Assembly: GCA_965218045.1 (NCBI GenBank)
Contig: CBDCJX010000007.1
Coordinates: 62,001 to 126,000, forward strand
Source: CAVRCA01 sp965218045
GTDB lineage: Bacteria > Pseudomonadota > Alphaproteobacteria > Acetobacterales > Acetobacteraceae
Direction of reading: 5' to 3'
DNA: 64,000 nt
In this document: positions 24,552 to 32,193 of the stretch, one piece after another
Numbering within the stretch: position 1 is the first letter of the stretch
How the letters are laid out: the number at the start of each line of letters is the position of its first letter
The notes under the pieces: generated by a model
What the model was told of the DNA's origin: nothing
Database searches by the model: none
Seen by the model: the letters and a program-made list of their open reading frames with translations, nothing else
Position numbers and translations under genes: made by a program

Positions 24552-26698
24552 GCGGGCTCCTGCAGACGCAAGGTCGGCGCCCCCGCCGCAGCCGGCTCGA
24601 CCACGCCGATGATCGCGGCATGCAGCCCGGCCGCTGCCATCGCGTCGACGCAGGCCCACGCCCGCTCCGGCGGGATGCCGGCGAGCAGCCCGCCCGACGT
24701 TTGCGGGTCCGCCAGCAATGCCAGCCGGACATCGTTGCCGCCTATCCCCGCCCGACGCATCACCCTCTCATTTTCCGGCGCGAGGGTGCTCTCCACCCCG
24801 CGCGCGGCGAGCTCCAGCGCGCCATCGAGCGCCGGTATGGCCGACAGCCACAGCCCGGCCGCTTTGCCGGCGGCGTCCAGCATCTCGAGCAAGTGGCCGG
24901 CGAGCCCGAACCCGGTCACGTCGGTGCAGGCGCTGGCGCCGTGCTGGCGCAGGATGCGGATGGCGTCGGCGTTGGTCCGGCGCATCTGATCGAGTGCCGC
25001 TTGCAGCCAGCGCGCCTTGGTCTGGCCGCGCATGTGGCCGGCCAGCAGGATGCCGGTGCCGAGCGGCTTGCTGAGCAGCAACGCGTCGCCCGCCCGCAAC
25101 CCGGCCTTGCGCAGCACCTGCGACGGCTTGGCAAGGCCGGTCACCGCGAAGCCGAGCGCGGCCTCGGCGGCCTCGGCGGTGTGCCCGCCTACCAAGGTGC
25201 AGCCATCGGCCGCCAGCACGGTGGTGGCACCCTGCATCATCGCGGCGAGATCGCTGCCGAGCTTGGCGGTCGGCATGGCGGGGAGGGCGGCGATCGCCAG
25301 CGCGGTCCAGGGTCGGGCGCCCATCGCGTGCAGATCGGATAGCGCATGGGCGGCGGCGATCTGCCCGAACAGGAACGGGTCGTCGATGAAGGCGCGGAAA
25401 TGATCCACCGTCTGCACCACCGCCATGCCGGGCGGCGGCAACGCCACCGCCGCGTCGTCGGGTTCACCAAGGGCGAGCAGGATGTCGGCGCCCGGCGTGT
25501 GCGGCAGGCCGGCGAGCGCGGCGCCAAGCACCTCCGCGCCGACCTTGGCGCCGCAGCCGCCGCAACGCATCGGATCGCGCGGGTCTTCCGCCATCGGCTT
25601 CATTGCGCCGTACATGCGCATCCAGCGCCGATCGAGATAGTCCTTCCAGCGCCACACCAGCCGACCATGCACCGCCAGGCCGTTGCGCCAGGCGATCGCG
25701 TCGCCGTCGCCAAGGCCAAGGATCACCAGCGCTTGCGCCTGGGGATGCCAGCGGCGCAAGGGACGTCCCCGCGCCGCGCGGCGAAGGTTTGCCGCGAGGG
25801 TGGAGCTGGCGCGCACCGCCCACACCCCAGCCTTCGGCCTCGGCGCGCCCGCCACGCTCGCGCAGTCACCGGCCGCGAACACCACCGCGTGGCTTGTGCT
25901 GCGCAAGCAATGGTCCACGACGATGCAGCCCGCCGCGTCGGTCGCCAGCCCGGCCTCGGCGAGGAAAGCCGGCGCGACCACGCCGGTGGCCCACAACACC
26001 TCGTCGGCGTCGAGGAACGTGCCGTCGGACAGGCGGAGCCGCCGGTCCTCGTGACCGCTCGCTCGCACGCCGCAGACCAGTTCCACCCCGGCCTCGACCA
26101 GCGCCGTGCGCGCGGCGGCGCGGGCGCGCGCGGGTGCGTCGGGCAGCGGCTCGCGCCCGCTGCACACCAGGGTCAGGCGGAAGCGGCGGCGAAACCGGTG
26201 CGCCAAGGCCAGCGCCAGCTCGGTCCCGCCGGGTCCCGCGCCGACCACGGCGATCCGCGCACCCTCGGCGAGCCGGGTCTCGGCCGATGCCAGTCGGTCC
26301 AGGAAGCGGCCGATCGGCTTGACGGGCAGGCCGGCGCCCTCCGGCATCGCCGGCAGTCCGCCGACATCAACTGAAAGAGAATCGAACGGCAGGTCCGGCC
26401 GTCCGGCGACCGCGACGGTTTGCCGCGTCAGGTCGAGCCCGGTCGCCTCGGCGAGGACCAACCTGGCATCGGCGGCGGCGGCGAGCGGGGCGAGATCGAT
26501 ATGCGCCTCGTCGAACGTATAGTCACCGCGCAGCAAGCCGGGCAGCATGCCCGAATAGGGCGTGTGCGGCTCGCGGGCGATCAGGGTGACGCGCACGCCG
26601 GGCTCCGGCCGCATGGCGAAGCGGCGCAGCACCTCGACATGCGCGTGTCCGGCACCGAGCAGGACGAGGTCGGTCGCGATCGGCGCGCGAGGCTTCAT
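24548..26698 (-). CDS. selD: flavoprotein oxidoreductase-selenide, water dikinase fusion
   Basis: Two-domain protein of 716 residues. Residues 1 to about 370 are an NDH-2-like pyridine nucleotide-disulfide oxidoreductase: GAGHAH (15-20) and GAGPGGTE (153-160) bind FAD and NAD, ATGV and AAGD follow. Residues about 379-716 are selenide, water dikinase, which makes selenophosphate from selenide and ATP; the active site is C382 with Lys385 (RCGGCGAKV), Cys rather than selenocysteine. Later ATP-site motifs are GGHTAEAAEAALGFAVTG and TDVTGFGLAGHLLEM. The flavoprotein half may supply reduced selenium. No selA, selB or tRNA-Sec gene is in the window. Confidence 0.94.
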   Translation of the reverse strand: MKPRAPIATDLVLLGAGHAHVEVLRRFAMRPEPGVRVTLIAREPHTPYSGMLPGLLRGDYTFDEAHIDLAPLAAAADARLVLAEATGLDLTRQTVAVAGRPDLPFDSLSVDVGGLPAMPEGAGLPVKPIGRFLDRLASAETRLAEGARIAVVGAGPGGTELALALAHRFRRRFRLTLVCSGREPLPDAPARARAAARTALVEAGVELVCGVRASGHEDRRLRLSDGTFLDADEVLWATGVVAPAFLAEAGLATDAAGCIVVDHCLRSTSHAVVFAAGDCASVAGAPRPKAGVWAVRASSTLAANLRRAARGRPLRRWHPQAQALVILGLGDGDAIAWRNGLAVHGRLVWRWKDYLDRRWMRMYGAMKPMAEDPRDPMRCGGCGAKVGAEVLGAALAGLPHTPGADILLALGEPDDAAVALPPPGMAVVQTVDHFRAFIDDPFLFGQIAAAHALSDLHAMGARPWTALAIAALPAMPTAKLGSDLAAMMQGATTVLAADGCTLVGGHTAEAAEAALGFAVTGLAKPSQVLRKAGLRAGDALLLSKPLGTGILLAGHMRGQTKARWLQAALDQMRRTNADAIRILRQHGASACTDVTGFGLAGHLLEMLDAAGKAAGLWLSAIPALDGALELAARGVESTLAPENERVMRRAGIGGNDVRLALLADPQTSGGLLAGIPPERAWACVDAMAAAGLHAAIIGVVEPAAAGAPTLRLQEPA

Positions 26699-26813
26699 GC
26701 GCGCAAGGTAGAGCAGCGCCGGCCAGGCTTGAAGCCCACGCAGCCGGCGAGGTGTCGTTCAAGCGCCGGCTGATCCGTGCGACATTGCGGGCGGGCGAGA
26801 AGGAGCGGATCGA

Positions 26814-27629
26814 ATGGCGGCAATGTCGCGGCGACGGGAGCACTCGTCGCGCCGTAGCACGCCTTGGAGCATCGTGCTCGGGATGGCGTTTGCCGTCGGG
26901 GCGGTGCTCGCAACCGTCGGATTAGCCCGAGTCGTGGACCCGAACGCGCTGTGGAAGATCGTCCACGGTCAGTGCGTGCCGAACCAGATGGAGCACAACA
27001 ATCCCGCGCCCTGCGCCGCGGTCGATATCTCGGTCGGCCCGGACAAAGGCAGCGCGGTGCTGAAGGACGATTTCGGGCGAACCCAGTTCCTGCTGATCGC
27101 GACCGCCCGCATCAGCGGGATCGAGAGCCCCGAGATTCTCGATGCCGCCGCGCCGAACTACTGGCAGGATGCCTGGAACGCGCGAACATTTGTCCAGGCG
27201 CGTGCGCCCGCGAAGCTGTCGCGTGACGATATCGGCTTGGCGATCAACGCCGAGTCGGCGCGCACGCAGAACCAGCTCCACATCCACATCGACTGCATCC
27301 GGCCCGCCGTGCGGGACGCGCTGCGTGCCGCGCAAGCGGGGATTCGCGACTCGTGGTCGAAGATCGCGCTGCTTGGGCAGGATTTCAGCGTGCGCCGGAT
27401 CGACCAGCCCGAGTTCGGCATCATCAACCCGTTCAAGCTGGTCGCCCGCGAACTCGTGTCGGGCGATGCCGGCATGGCCGCCGAGACCATCGTGCTGGTC
27501 GGCGCCAGCTTCGGTGGCGATCGGGACGGCTTCTATCTGCTTGCCCAGAAGGTCGAACCCGGAACGGCCAATCGCGGCCACGGCGAGGACCTGCTCGATC
27601 ACGCCTGCGCCGTCGCCGGAAAAGGCTAG
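26814..27629 (+). CDS. cdh: CDP-diacylglycerol diphosphatase
   Basis: Membrane-anchored enzyme (271 residues) hydrolysing CDP-diacylglycerol to phosphatidate and CMP. A basic N-terminus is followed by one membrane segment (about 18-40) with the remainder outside the cytoplasm. The HIT-superfamily active-site motif is QLHIHIDC, and family segments LWKIVHGQCVP and NYWQDAWNAR are present. Shine-Dalgarno AAGGAG lies before ATG 26814. It is divergent from selD and ends overlapping the convergent GNAT gene by 4 bp. Confidence 0.9.
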   Translation: MAAMSRRREHSSRRSTPWSIVLGMAFAVGAVLATVGLARVVDPNALWKIVHGQCVPNQMEHNNPAPCAAVDISVGPDKGSAVLKDDFGRTQFLLIATARISGIESPEILDAAAPNYWQDAWNARTFVQARAPAKLSRDDIGLAINAESARTQNQLHIHIDCIRPAVRDALRAAQAGIRDSWSKIALLGQDFSVRRIDQPEFGIINPFKLVARELVSGDAGMAAETIVLVGASFGGDRDGFYLLAQKVEPGTANRGHGEDLLDHACAVAGKG

Positions 27630-27901
27630 GCGAGCAGGTCCTGGTATTCGTCGTGGCGCTCGATGAACGACGCGATGAACGGGCATTCCGCGACGATCTT
27701 GCGCCCGGAGCGACGCACCTCGTCGAGCACGCCCCGCGCCAGCTTCGAGCCGATGCCGCGGCCGCCGAGCGCTTCGGGAACCTCCGTGTGGGTCAGCACG
27801 AGGTTGCCGTCGGCCTCGGCATATTCCACGAAGGCGGTGCTGCCGTCCGCCGCGAACTCAAACCGGTGGCGGCCCGGATTGTCGATTACGCTCTCGGCCA
27901 T
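27626..27901 (-). CDS. small GNAT-fold N-acetyltransferase (YjdJ type)
   Basis: A 91-residue minimal GNAT domain. It keeps the acetyl-CoA loop (PEALGGRGIGSKLA, equivalent to Q/RxxGxG/A) and the C-terminal CPFIASFIERH typical of the YjdJ subgroup. The substrate is unknown. Reverse-strand AGGAGG precedes ATG 27901. It converges on cdh. Confidence 0.88.
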   Translation of the reverse strand: MAESVIDNPGRHRFEFAADGSTAFVEYAEADGNLVLTHTEVPEALGGRGIGSKLARGVLDEVRRSGRKIVAECPFIASFIERHDEYQDLLA

Positions 27902-27949
27902 CTTCTATGTCCTCCTGATTGGCACCCATCCTGCGAAGGATCAATTCAC

Positions 27950-27979
27950 TTGCGCCCCTGCGTGATGCCGTCCTATATG
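27950..27979 (+). promoter_or_regulatory. candidate sigma-70 promoter for the leader element
   Basis: TTGCGC (27950-27955), 18-bp spacer, TATATG (27974-27979). Transcription would start about 27986, some 13 nt before the extended Shine-Dalgarno. Confidence 0.4.
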
Positions 27980-27998
27980 CCTCTACCCGTAACCAACT

Positions 27999-28089
27999 GA
28001 AAGGAGGTGATCCAGTGTCTCATTGTTTCGTGTCGGCGCCTGTCGCCGTGGCCTGGATCTCCGGAGCGAGGCTTCGCATCGCGGAGTAG
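27999..28089 (+). CDS. short leader ORF (24 codons) with fully 16S-complementary Shine-Dalgarno
   Basis: GAAAGGAGGTGATCCAG (27999-28015) is complementary to the complete 3' tail of 16S rRNA, far beyond a normal Shine-Dalgarno. GGAGG is 7 nt from GTG 28015, which opens 24 codons starting VSHCFVSAPVAVAW and ending RLRIAE before TAG at 28087. No protein family is recognised. It is followed by several hairpins and then a long terminator-like stem (28128-28158), so it looks like a leader peptide of a structured RNA rather than an ordinary gene. The 368-bp stretch 27902-28269 holds only this element and the start of the next gene's control region. Confidence 0.5.
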
Positions 28090-28127
28090 TCCGTCCGCGG
28101 TTGAGCGGAACGCCCACAAACAATGTC

Positions 28128-28158
28128 GAAGGCCTCGGTGTTTGTCGCCGGGGCCTTC
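28128..28158 (+). terminator. strong hairpin of the leader element, terminator-like
   Basis: Eleven-bp stem with one U-G pair: GAAGGCCTCGG (28128-28138), 9-nt loop, CCGGGGCCTTC (28148-28158). The downstream bases are only moderately U-rich (TCCATTTCTG). Seven loop bases, TGTTTGT (28139-28145), are perfectly complementary to ACAAACA at 28116-28122, so an alternative stem or partial pseudoknot is possible. Confidence 0.55.
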
Positions 28159-28185
28159 TCCATTTCTGGGCCTTCTCCATTTCTG
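28152..28185 (+). repeat. perfect 17-bp tandem duplication of the hairpin's 3' arm
   Basis: GGCCTTCTCCATTTCTG occurs twice back to back (28152-28168 and 28169-28185). The unit contains the 3' half of the terminator-like stem, so the 5' arm has two possible partners. Confidence 0.9.
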
Positions 28186-28229
28186 GGACTGCTCCGTCCG
28201 GGGGGCGCATTCTCGCAGCGCCCGGAGGA

Positions 28230-28246
28230 GTGCTAGGCTTCCCGCC
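28230..28246 (+). promoter_or_regulatory. shared upstream motif, copy 1
   Basis: GTGCTAGGCTTCCCGCC ends 23 nt before ATG 28270. A copy with 16 of 17 identical bases ends 20 nt before ATG 39164. Both precede the Shine-Dalgarno, so a -10 element and transcription start, or an operator, is likely. Confidence 0.45.
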
Positions 28247-28269
28247 AACACGACCGGGGAGCGAGAAAC

Positions 28270-28671
28270 ATGCCGAGTGTTGCCGAAGAGAAGGAGGCGA
28301 TCCGCGACCTCCTGGCGGAGTATTGTTTCCACATCGACGACGATCGCTTTGCCGAGATGGCGACCTTGTTCACCGAGGACGGCACCTGGGACACCGCGTT
28401 CGGCAAGGCCACCGGCCGAGCGGACATCGAAGCCCTGATCCGCCGCATCGCCGGGGACGAACCGCGATCACGTCGCATCCACGCGGTGAGCAACGTCGCC
28501 ATCCGCCTCGACGGAGAGCAGGCGCGGGTGAAGTCGAACTGGATTCTGGCGCAGAACAGCGAGCGGGGCCCGATCATCAGTTCGGGCGGCGGCTATGCCG
28601 ACGAGCTGGTCAAGCAGGGCGGGCGCTGGCTATTCAAGCTGCGCAAGATCGACCGTTACGTCCGCGACTGA
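28270..28671 (+). CDS. SnoaL-like / nuclear transport factor 2 family protein
   Basis: A 133-residue NTF2-like alpha+beta cone protein: EEKEAIRDLLAEYCFHIDDDRF, then ATLFTEDGTWDTAFG, the standard SnoaL_4 layout. These proteins are small-molecule isomerases, hydrolases or dehydratases, or binding domains; the reaction cannot be deduced. GGGGAG lies about 8 nt before ATG 28270. It is the first gene after the leader element and shares a promoter-proximal motif with the amidohydrolase at 39164. Confidence 0.88.
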   Translation: MPSVAEEKEAIRDLLAEYCFHIDDDRFAEMATLFTEDGTWDTAFGKATGRADIEALIRRIAGDEPRSRRIHAVSNVAIRLDGEQARVKSNWILAQNSERGPIISSGGGYADELVKQGGRWLFKLRKIDRYVRD

Positions 28672-28814
28672 TATGCCACCCGCCGCGGGTTCTCACCCGG
28701 CTGTGCGGTGCTCGGCGAATGCCCAGCCCCCCGGCTCCACTCACGTTTGAACTGCAAGAGGCATTTTCGTTTCGAAATCGGAACGTTATTGACACGTCAA
28801 AGTTGGGCGACGCG

Positions 28815-29474
28815 TCAGGCTCGAAAAAGCGGCGGTGGCCAGGAGGGCAGGGAGGCCGGCGGCTTGGCGGACGCGGCCCGGCGACGCCCCAATGGGGCAT
28901 GGGGTGGGGATTGGGGTGGGGTGTCGGGCGTTGCGACAGGCGACGCCTCGCCCGGCGCTGCGGCGAGCGCCGCCGGAGCGAGCGGTTGCGTCGAACGCGG
29001 CGGCTTCGGCGGCAGCCGCAGCGGCGCGGGCAGTGGATCGTTGGTCAGCCGGCGCCACAACGGGCGCAGCAGCCGACCCGCTTGCGGCGACGCCGCGAGC
29101 AGCGCCTGCATCTCCGCATCCTCGACCAGCGCCAGCAGCCAGGCGCCGAGATACCCGGCGCCGAACCGCGCCAGCACCGGGCCGCCCGGCAGCTTCGACC
29201 GTTCCGGTGGTGTCGACTCGGCCGGCTCGGCTGCCCGGCGCGGCGCCCGGTCCTTGCGCGGCGCAAGCGTCCCGGCGGCGAACTGCGCATGCAGCGCGGC
29301 GAGGCGCCGCGTCGTGCGCTGCAGGTACTTCCACAGCAGCAAGGCGAGCGGCCCCAGCACGTCGCGGTTCCGGGGGTTCCGGTCGACCCAATCGGCGAGC
29401 GTCCACCTCAGCCGCTCGACGAGCAGGCCGAAGCGGCACATCAAGCCGGTTGGGGTGGAGGGGGCTGGGGACAT
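28815..29474 (-). CDS. uncharacterised Pro/Ala/Arg-rich protein
   Basis: Unrecognised protein of 219 residues. The N-terminal 70 residues look like a folded helical segment (CRFGLLVERLRWTLADW, then GPLALLLWKYLQRTTRRL). A basic linker follows, then a second helical part (GAGYLGAWLLALVEDAEM, LLRPLWRRL) and a Pro-rich C-terminus of about 70 residues. There is no signal peptide. ATG 29474 is chosen because a near-consensus promoter predicts transcription starting about 2 nt upstream, which would make the mRNA leaderless; no Shine-Dalgarno is visible. A degenerate relative seems to lie at 45.4-45.8 kb. Composition alone could also give an accidental frame, but the promoter argues for a real gene. 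Confidence 0.6.
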   Translation of the reverse strand: MSPAPSTPTGLMCRFGLLVERLRWTLADWVDRNPRNRDVLGPLALLLWKYLQRTTRRLAALHAQFAAGTLAPRKDRAPRRAAEPAESTPPERSKLPGGPVLARFGAGYLGAWLLALVEDAEMQALLAASPQAGRLLRPLWRRLTNDPLPAPLRLPPKPPRSTQPLAPAALAAAPGEASPVATPDTPPQSPPHAPLGRRRAASAKPPASLPSWPPPLFRA

Positions 29475-29482
29475 GGGCGGAG

Positions 29483-29512
29483 TGTATACGCCTCTGTTAT
29501 CATTGGTGTCAA
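29483..29512 (-). promoter_or_regulatory. near-consensus sigma-70 promoter
   Basis: On the minus strand TTGACA (29512-29507), an 18-bp spacer and TATACA (29488-29483). Five of six -10 bases and all -35 bases match consensus, unusual for this GC-rich genome. Predicted start about 29476, two bases before ATG 29474. Confidence 0.65.
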
Positions 29513-29681
29513 CAAGATAGTTATTTTCGCTGCCATGGGCGCATGCGTTTAGACGGCGGGGTTGATGCGTATTGTCGCGGGCCTCGCCGAGGTCCGCGCC
29601 GACCATTGGCTAAGAACGGTCAGCGAAAAGGACTTGTGGTATGAGCCCGCGCAGAGCGAAAACGCAAGCAGGAGGAACATG

Positions 29682-30098
29682 ATGCCGGAAGTGAGAGCGA
29701 CCGAGGACGTCCCGCTCGCCGCCGACCAGGTGTGGCAGGTGATCGGGGAATTCTCGAACATCCGCAAATGGGCCGTTTTGGTGCAGAGCGAGACCACCGA
29801 ACAGACACCGCAGGGCAAGGTCCGCAGCCTGACCATGCCGGACGGACGGGTGGTGCGCGAGCTGCTGGTCAAGGAGAGCGCGTTTTCCTACACGTATTCG
29901 CTCGAACGGCCGGACATGAAGGAGTACTTTTCCACGGTATCGGTCGCGCCGGTCAGTGACAGCGCGTCGCGCATCGAGCTGTCGATCCAGTTCGTGCCGA
30001 CCGACGAAAGCGCCGGCGCCGAGATCGCCGAGCGCTTGCCACGCAACTTGCGCGGTAACATCAAGGCAATGAAAAAGGCGCTCGACCTGCCGACCTGA
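29682..30098 (+). CDS. SRPBCC family protein (polyketide cyclase/dehydrase-like)
   Basis: A 138-residue START/Bet v 1-like ligand-binding domain: LAADQVWQVIGEFSNIRKWAV at the N-terminus is diagnostic, and the C-terminal long helix (AEIAERLPRNLRGNIKAMKKAL) closes the fold. The ligand is unknown. ATG 29682 is preferred over ATG 29679 because GGAGG (29671) is then 6 nt away. It lies 74 bp before the ketopantoate-reductase-like gene in the same direction. Confidence 0.88.
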   Translation: MPEVRATEDVPLAADQVWQVIGEFSNIRKWAVLVQSETTEQTPQGKVRSLTMPDGRVVRELLVKESAFSYTYSLERPDMKEYFSTVSVAPVSDSASRIELSIQFVPTDESAGAEIAERLPRNLRGNIKAMKKALDLPT

Positions 30099-30172
30099 GT
30101 CATGCCCCGAGGTCGCGTTGATCCCGACCAGGGTGGCTACTACGATTGGTGGCAACACCTTGGGAGGAACCG

Positions 30173-31234
30173 ATGCGGCCGAGGATAGCGATTGTCGGGA
30201 CCGGCGCGGTCGGCGGATATGCCGGCGCCCACATGGTGCAGGCCGGCGAAGACGTGGTGTTCATCGACGCCTGGCCGGAGAATGTCGAGACCATGCGCAG
30301 CAAGGGTTTGCGCATCTCGCACATTCGCGATGTGCCCGAGTTCACCGTGCCGGTTACCGCGCTGCACCTTACCGACGTGCAGAGCCTAGCCAAGCAGGCG
30401 CCGATCGACATCGCCTTCGTTTGCGTCAAGGCATACGACACCGCCTGGGCGACGACGATGATCGCGCAATACCTCTCGCCCAACGGCTACGTCGTCTCGC
30501 TGCAGAACTGCATGAACGAGGAAACCGTCGCCAGCATTGTCGGCTGGGGCCGCACGCTCGGCTCGATCGCCAGCTCCATCACCGTTGATCTGTGCGAGCC
30601 CGGCCACGTGCGCCGCGCCGCCGGCAAGAGTGGCGCGCGGCACACCGTGTTCCGCGCCGGCGAGGTGCATGGCCGTATCACCGACCGGGCGCAGCAAGTG
30701 TGCAAGCTCGTCGGTTACGCCGACAGCGCGCAGGTGACGGCCAATCTCTGGGGTGAGCGCTGGTCGAAGCTGGTGACCAACGTGATGGGCAACGGCTTGT
30801 CGGCCTGCACCGGCCTGATCAGCAAGGACATCATTCGCGACGACACCTTGCGGCACTTCTCGTCGCGGCTCGGCAGCGAGGCGATTCGCGTCGGCCAGGC
30901 GCTCGGCTATGAGCTCGAGGAGATCCTGCATTTGCCGCCGGAGACCATCGCGCGCGCCGGCGAGGGCGACACGGCGGCGACACGCGAGGTCGACGAGCAC
31001 CGGTTGGCCGAGACCCAGAAGGGTGGCGGCGAGCATCGCCCGTCGATGGGCCAGGACATGGTGAAGGGCCGGCGCACCGAGATCGAGTTCCTCAACGGTT
31101 TCATCGTCGGCAAGGGCCAGGAGATCGGCTACTCGACACCCGCCAACGCCGCGCTGACCGACATCGTCAAGCGGGTCGAGAAGGGCGAGCTGCAACCCGA
31201 CAAGCGCCACATCATCGACCTGCGGCTGAACTGA
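30173..31234 (+). CDS. ketopantoate reductase family protein (ApbA/PanE-like)
   Basis: NADPH-dependent 2-hydroxyacid-type dehydrogenase fold, 353 residues. N-terminal Rossmann motif IVGTGAVGGYAG (residues 6-17), the CVKAYDT segment with the conserved Lys, and the C-terminal helical domain with SKLVTNVMGNGLSACTG. It is longer than true PanE (about 300) and sits among catabolic genes, so it probably acts on another 2-oxo acid. GGGAGGAACCG precedes ATG 30173. Confidence 0.88.
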   Translation: MRPRIAIVGTGAVGGYAGAHMVQAGEDVVFIDAWPENVETMRSKGLRISHIRDVPEFTVPVTALHLTDVQSLAKQAPIDIAFVCVKAYDTAWATTMIAQYLSPNGYVVSLQNCMNEETVASIVGWGRTLGSIASSITVDLCEPGHVRRAAGKSGARHTVFRAGEVHGRITDRAQQVCKLVGYADSAQVTANLWGERWSKLVTNVMGNGLSACTGLISKDIIRDDTLRHFSSRLGSEAIRVGQALGYELEEILHLPPETIARAGEGDTAATREVDEHRLAETQKGGGEHRPSMGQDMVKGRRTEIEFLNGFIVGKGQEIGYSTPANAALTDIVKRVEKGELQPDKRHIIDLRLN

Positions 31235-31320
31235 GGGATCTGCGAGGCCACGGGCGGCAGCTTCTCACTCAATGGGATCGGGCGCATGATCCGAGGTGTG
31301 GGAACACGGAGGACGAGCCG

Positions 31321-32193
31321 ATGAACGTGATGCGAAACACCAAATTCGAGCGGATCGAGACCCGCCGGATTTCGGGCGCGCTGGGCGCCGAGGTCGAGGG
31401 CGTCGATCTCTCGCAGGATTTGGACGAGCAGACCCTGCGCGAGGTACGCGGCGCGCTGCTCGATAACTGCGTGATCTTCTTCCGCAACCAGTCGTTCACC
31501 CCGGACCAGCTTCTCGCCTTTGCCCGACGCTGGGGCGAGATCCACTTGCATCCGTTCATGGAGGGGATGCCGAGCCATCCGGAAATCCTGGAGATCGTCA
31601 AGCGACCGACCGACAAGAAGAATTTCGGCGGTTCCTGGCACACCGACCAGATGTTTTCGCCGCAGCCGGCGATGGGCACCATGCTGTACGCCAAGGAGGT
31701 TCCCTCCGCCGGCGGCGACACGATGTTCACCAACCAGTATCTCGCCTACGAGTCGCTGTCGGATGGCATGAAGCGGATGATCGCCGACCTCAAGACGGTC
31801 TGCGTCGGCGACAATTTCAAGGGCCACGGCGGCAAGTCGCGCAAGGAGATACACGCCGGCCAGAGTGCGATGCGCGTGAAAGACCCCGGCGACGTGCAGA
31901 CCACCTCGGTGCATCCGCTGGTCCGTACCCACCCGGAGACCGGGCGCAAGTCGCTCTACATCGGCAACCATGTGCAGCGCTTCGACGGCATGACCGACGC
32001 GGAGAGCGAGCCGCTGATCGCGTTCCTGATGCAGCACTCGACCCGGCCGGAGTTTACTTGCCGGTTTCGCTGGGAAACCGGGTCGCTGGCGTTCTGGGAC
32101 AACCGGTGCGTCCAGCACTTCGCGATCAACGACTATCCGGCCGAGACGCGCATCATGCACCGCATCACCATCTGCGGCGACACGCCGCACTGA
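31321..32193 (+). CDS. TauD/TfdA family Fe(II)/2-oxoglutarate dioxygenase
   Basis: A 290-residue oxygenase of the taurine/2,4-D dioxygenase family. The iron triad is H107 and D109 (GSWHTDQMF) with H266 (VQHFAINDY), and Arg281 (MHRITI) is placed to bind 2-oxoglutarate. FFRNQSFTPDQLLAFARRWGE is a typical N-terminal segment. The substrate is unknown. The stop overlaps the start of the LLM enzyme gene (TGATG), so the two are translationally coupled and probably act in one pathway. Confidence 0.93.
   Translation: MNVMRNTKFERIETRRISGALGAEVEGVDLSQDLDEQTLREVRGALLDNCVIFFRNQSFTPDQLLAFARRWGEIHLHPFMEGMPSHPEILEIVKRPTDKKNFGGSWHTDQMFSPQPAMGTMLYAKEVPSAGGDTMFTNQYLAYESLSDGMKRMIADLKTVCVGDNFKGHGGKSRKEIHAGQSAMRVKDPGDVQTTSVHPLVRTHPETGRKSLYIGNHVQRFDGMTDAESEPLIAFLMQHSTRPEFTCRFRWETGSLAFWDNRCVQHFAINDYPAETRIMHRITICGDTPH

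Noticed and set aside
24548..25600. Selenocysteine codon in selD
   Set aside because: The catalytic position is Cys382 encoded by TGC, there is no in-frame TGA, and no SECIS-like hairpin is needed.
27999..28015. Minus-strand copy of the 16S rRNA 3' end
   Set aside because: The 17-base identity stops abruptly and the flanking minus-strand sequence does not resemble helix 45 or any other 16S segment. It is better read as an extreme Shine-Dalgarno on the plus strand.
28023..29552. A 509-codon plus-strand frame across the leader element, the SnoaL-like gene and the 28.8-kb gene
   Set aside because: It runs through a supported gene in another frame, is dominated by Arg/Gly/Pro repeats, and its start lies inside the structured leader. 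No motif supports it.
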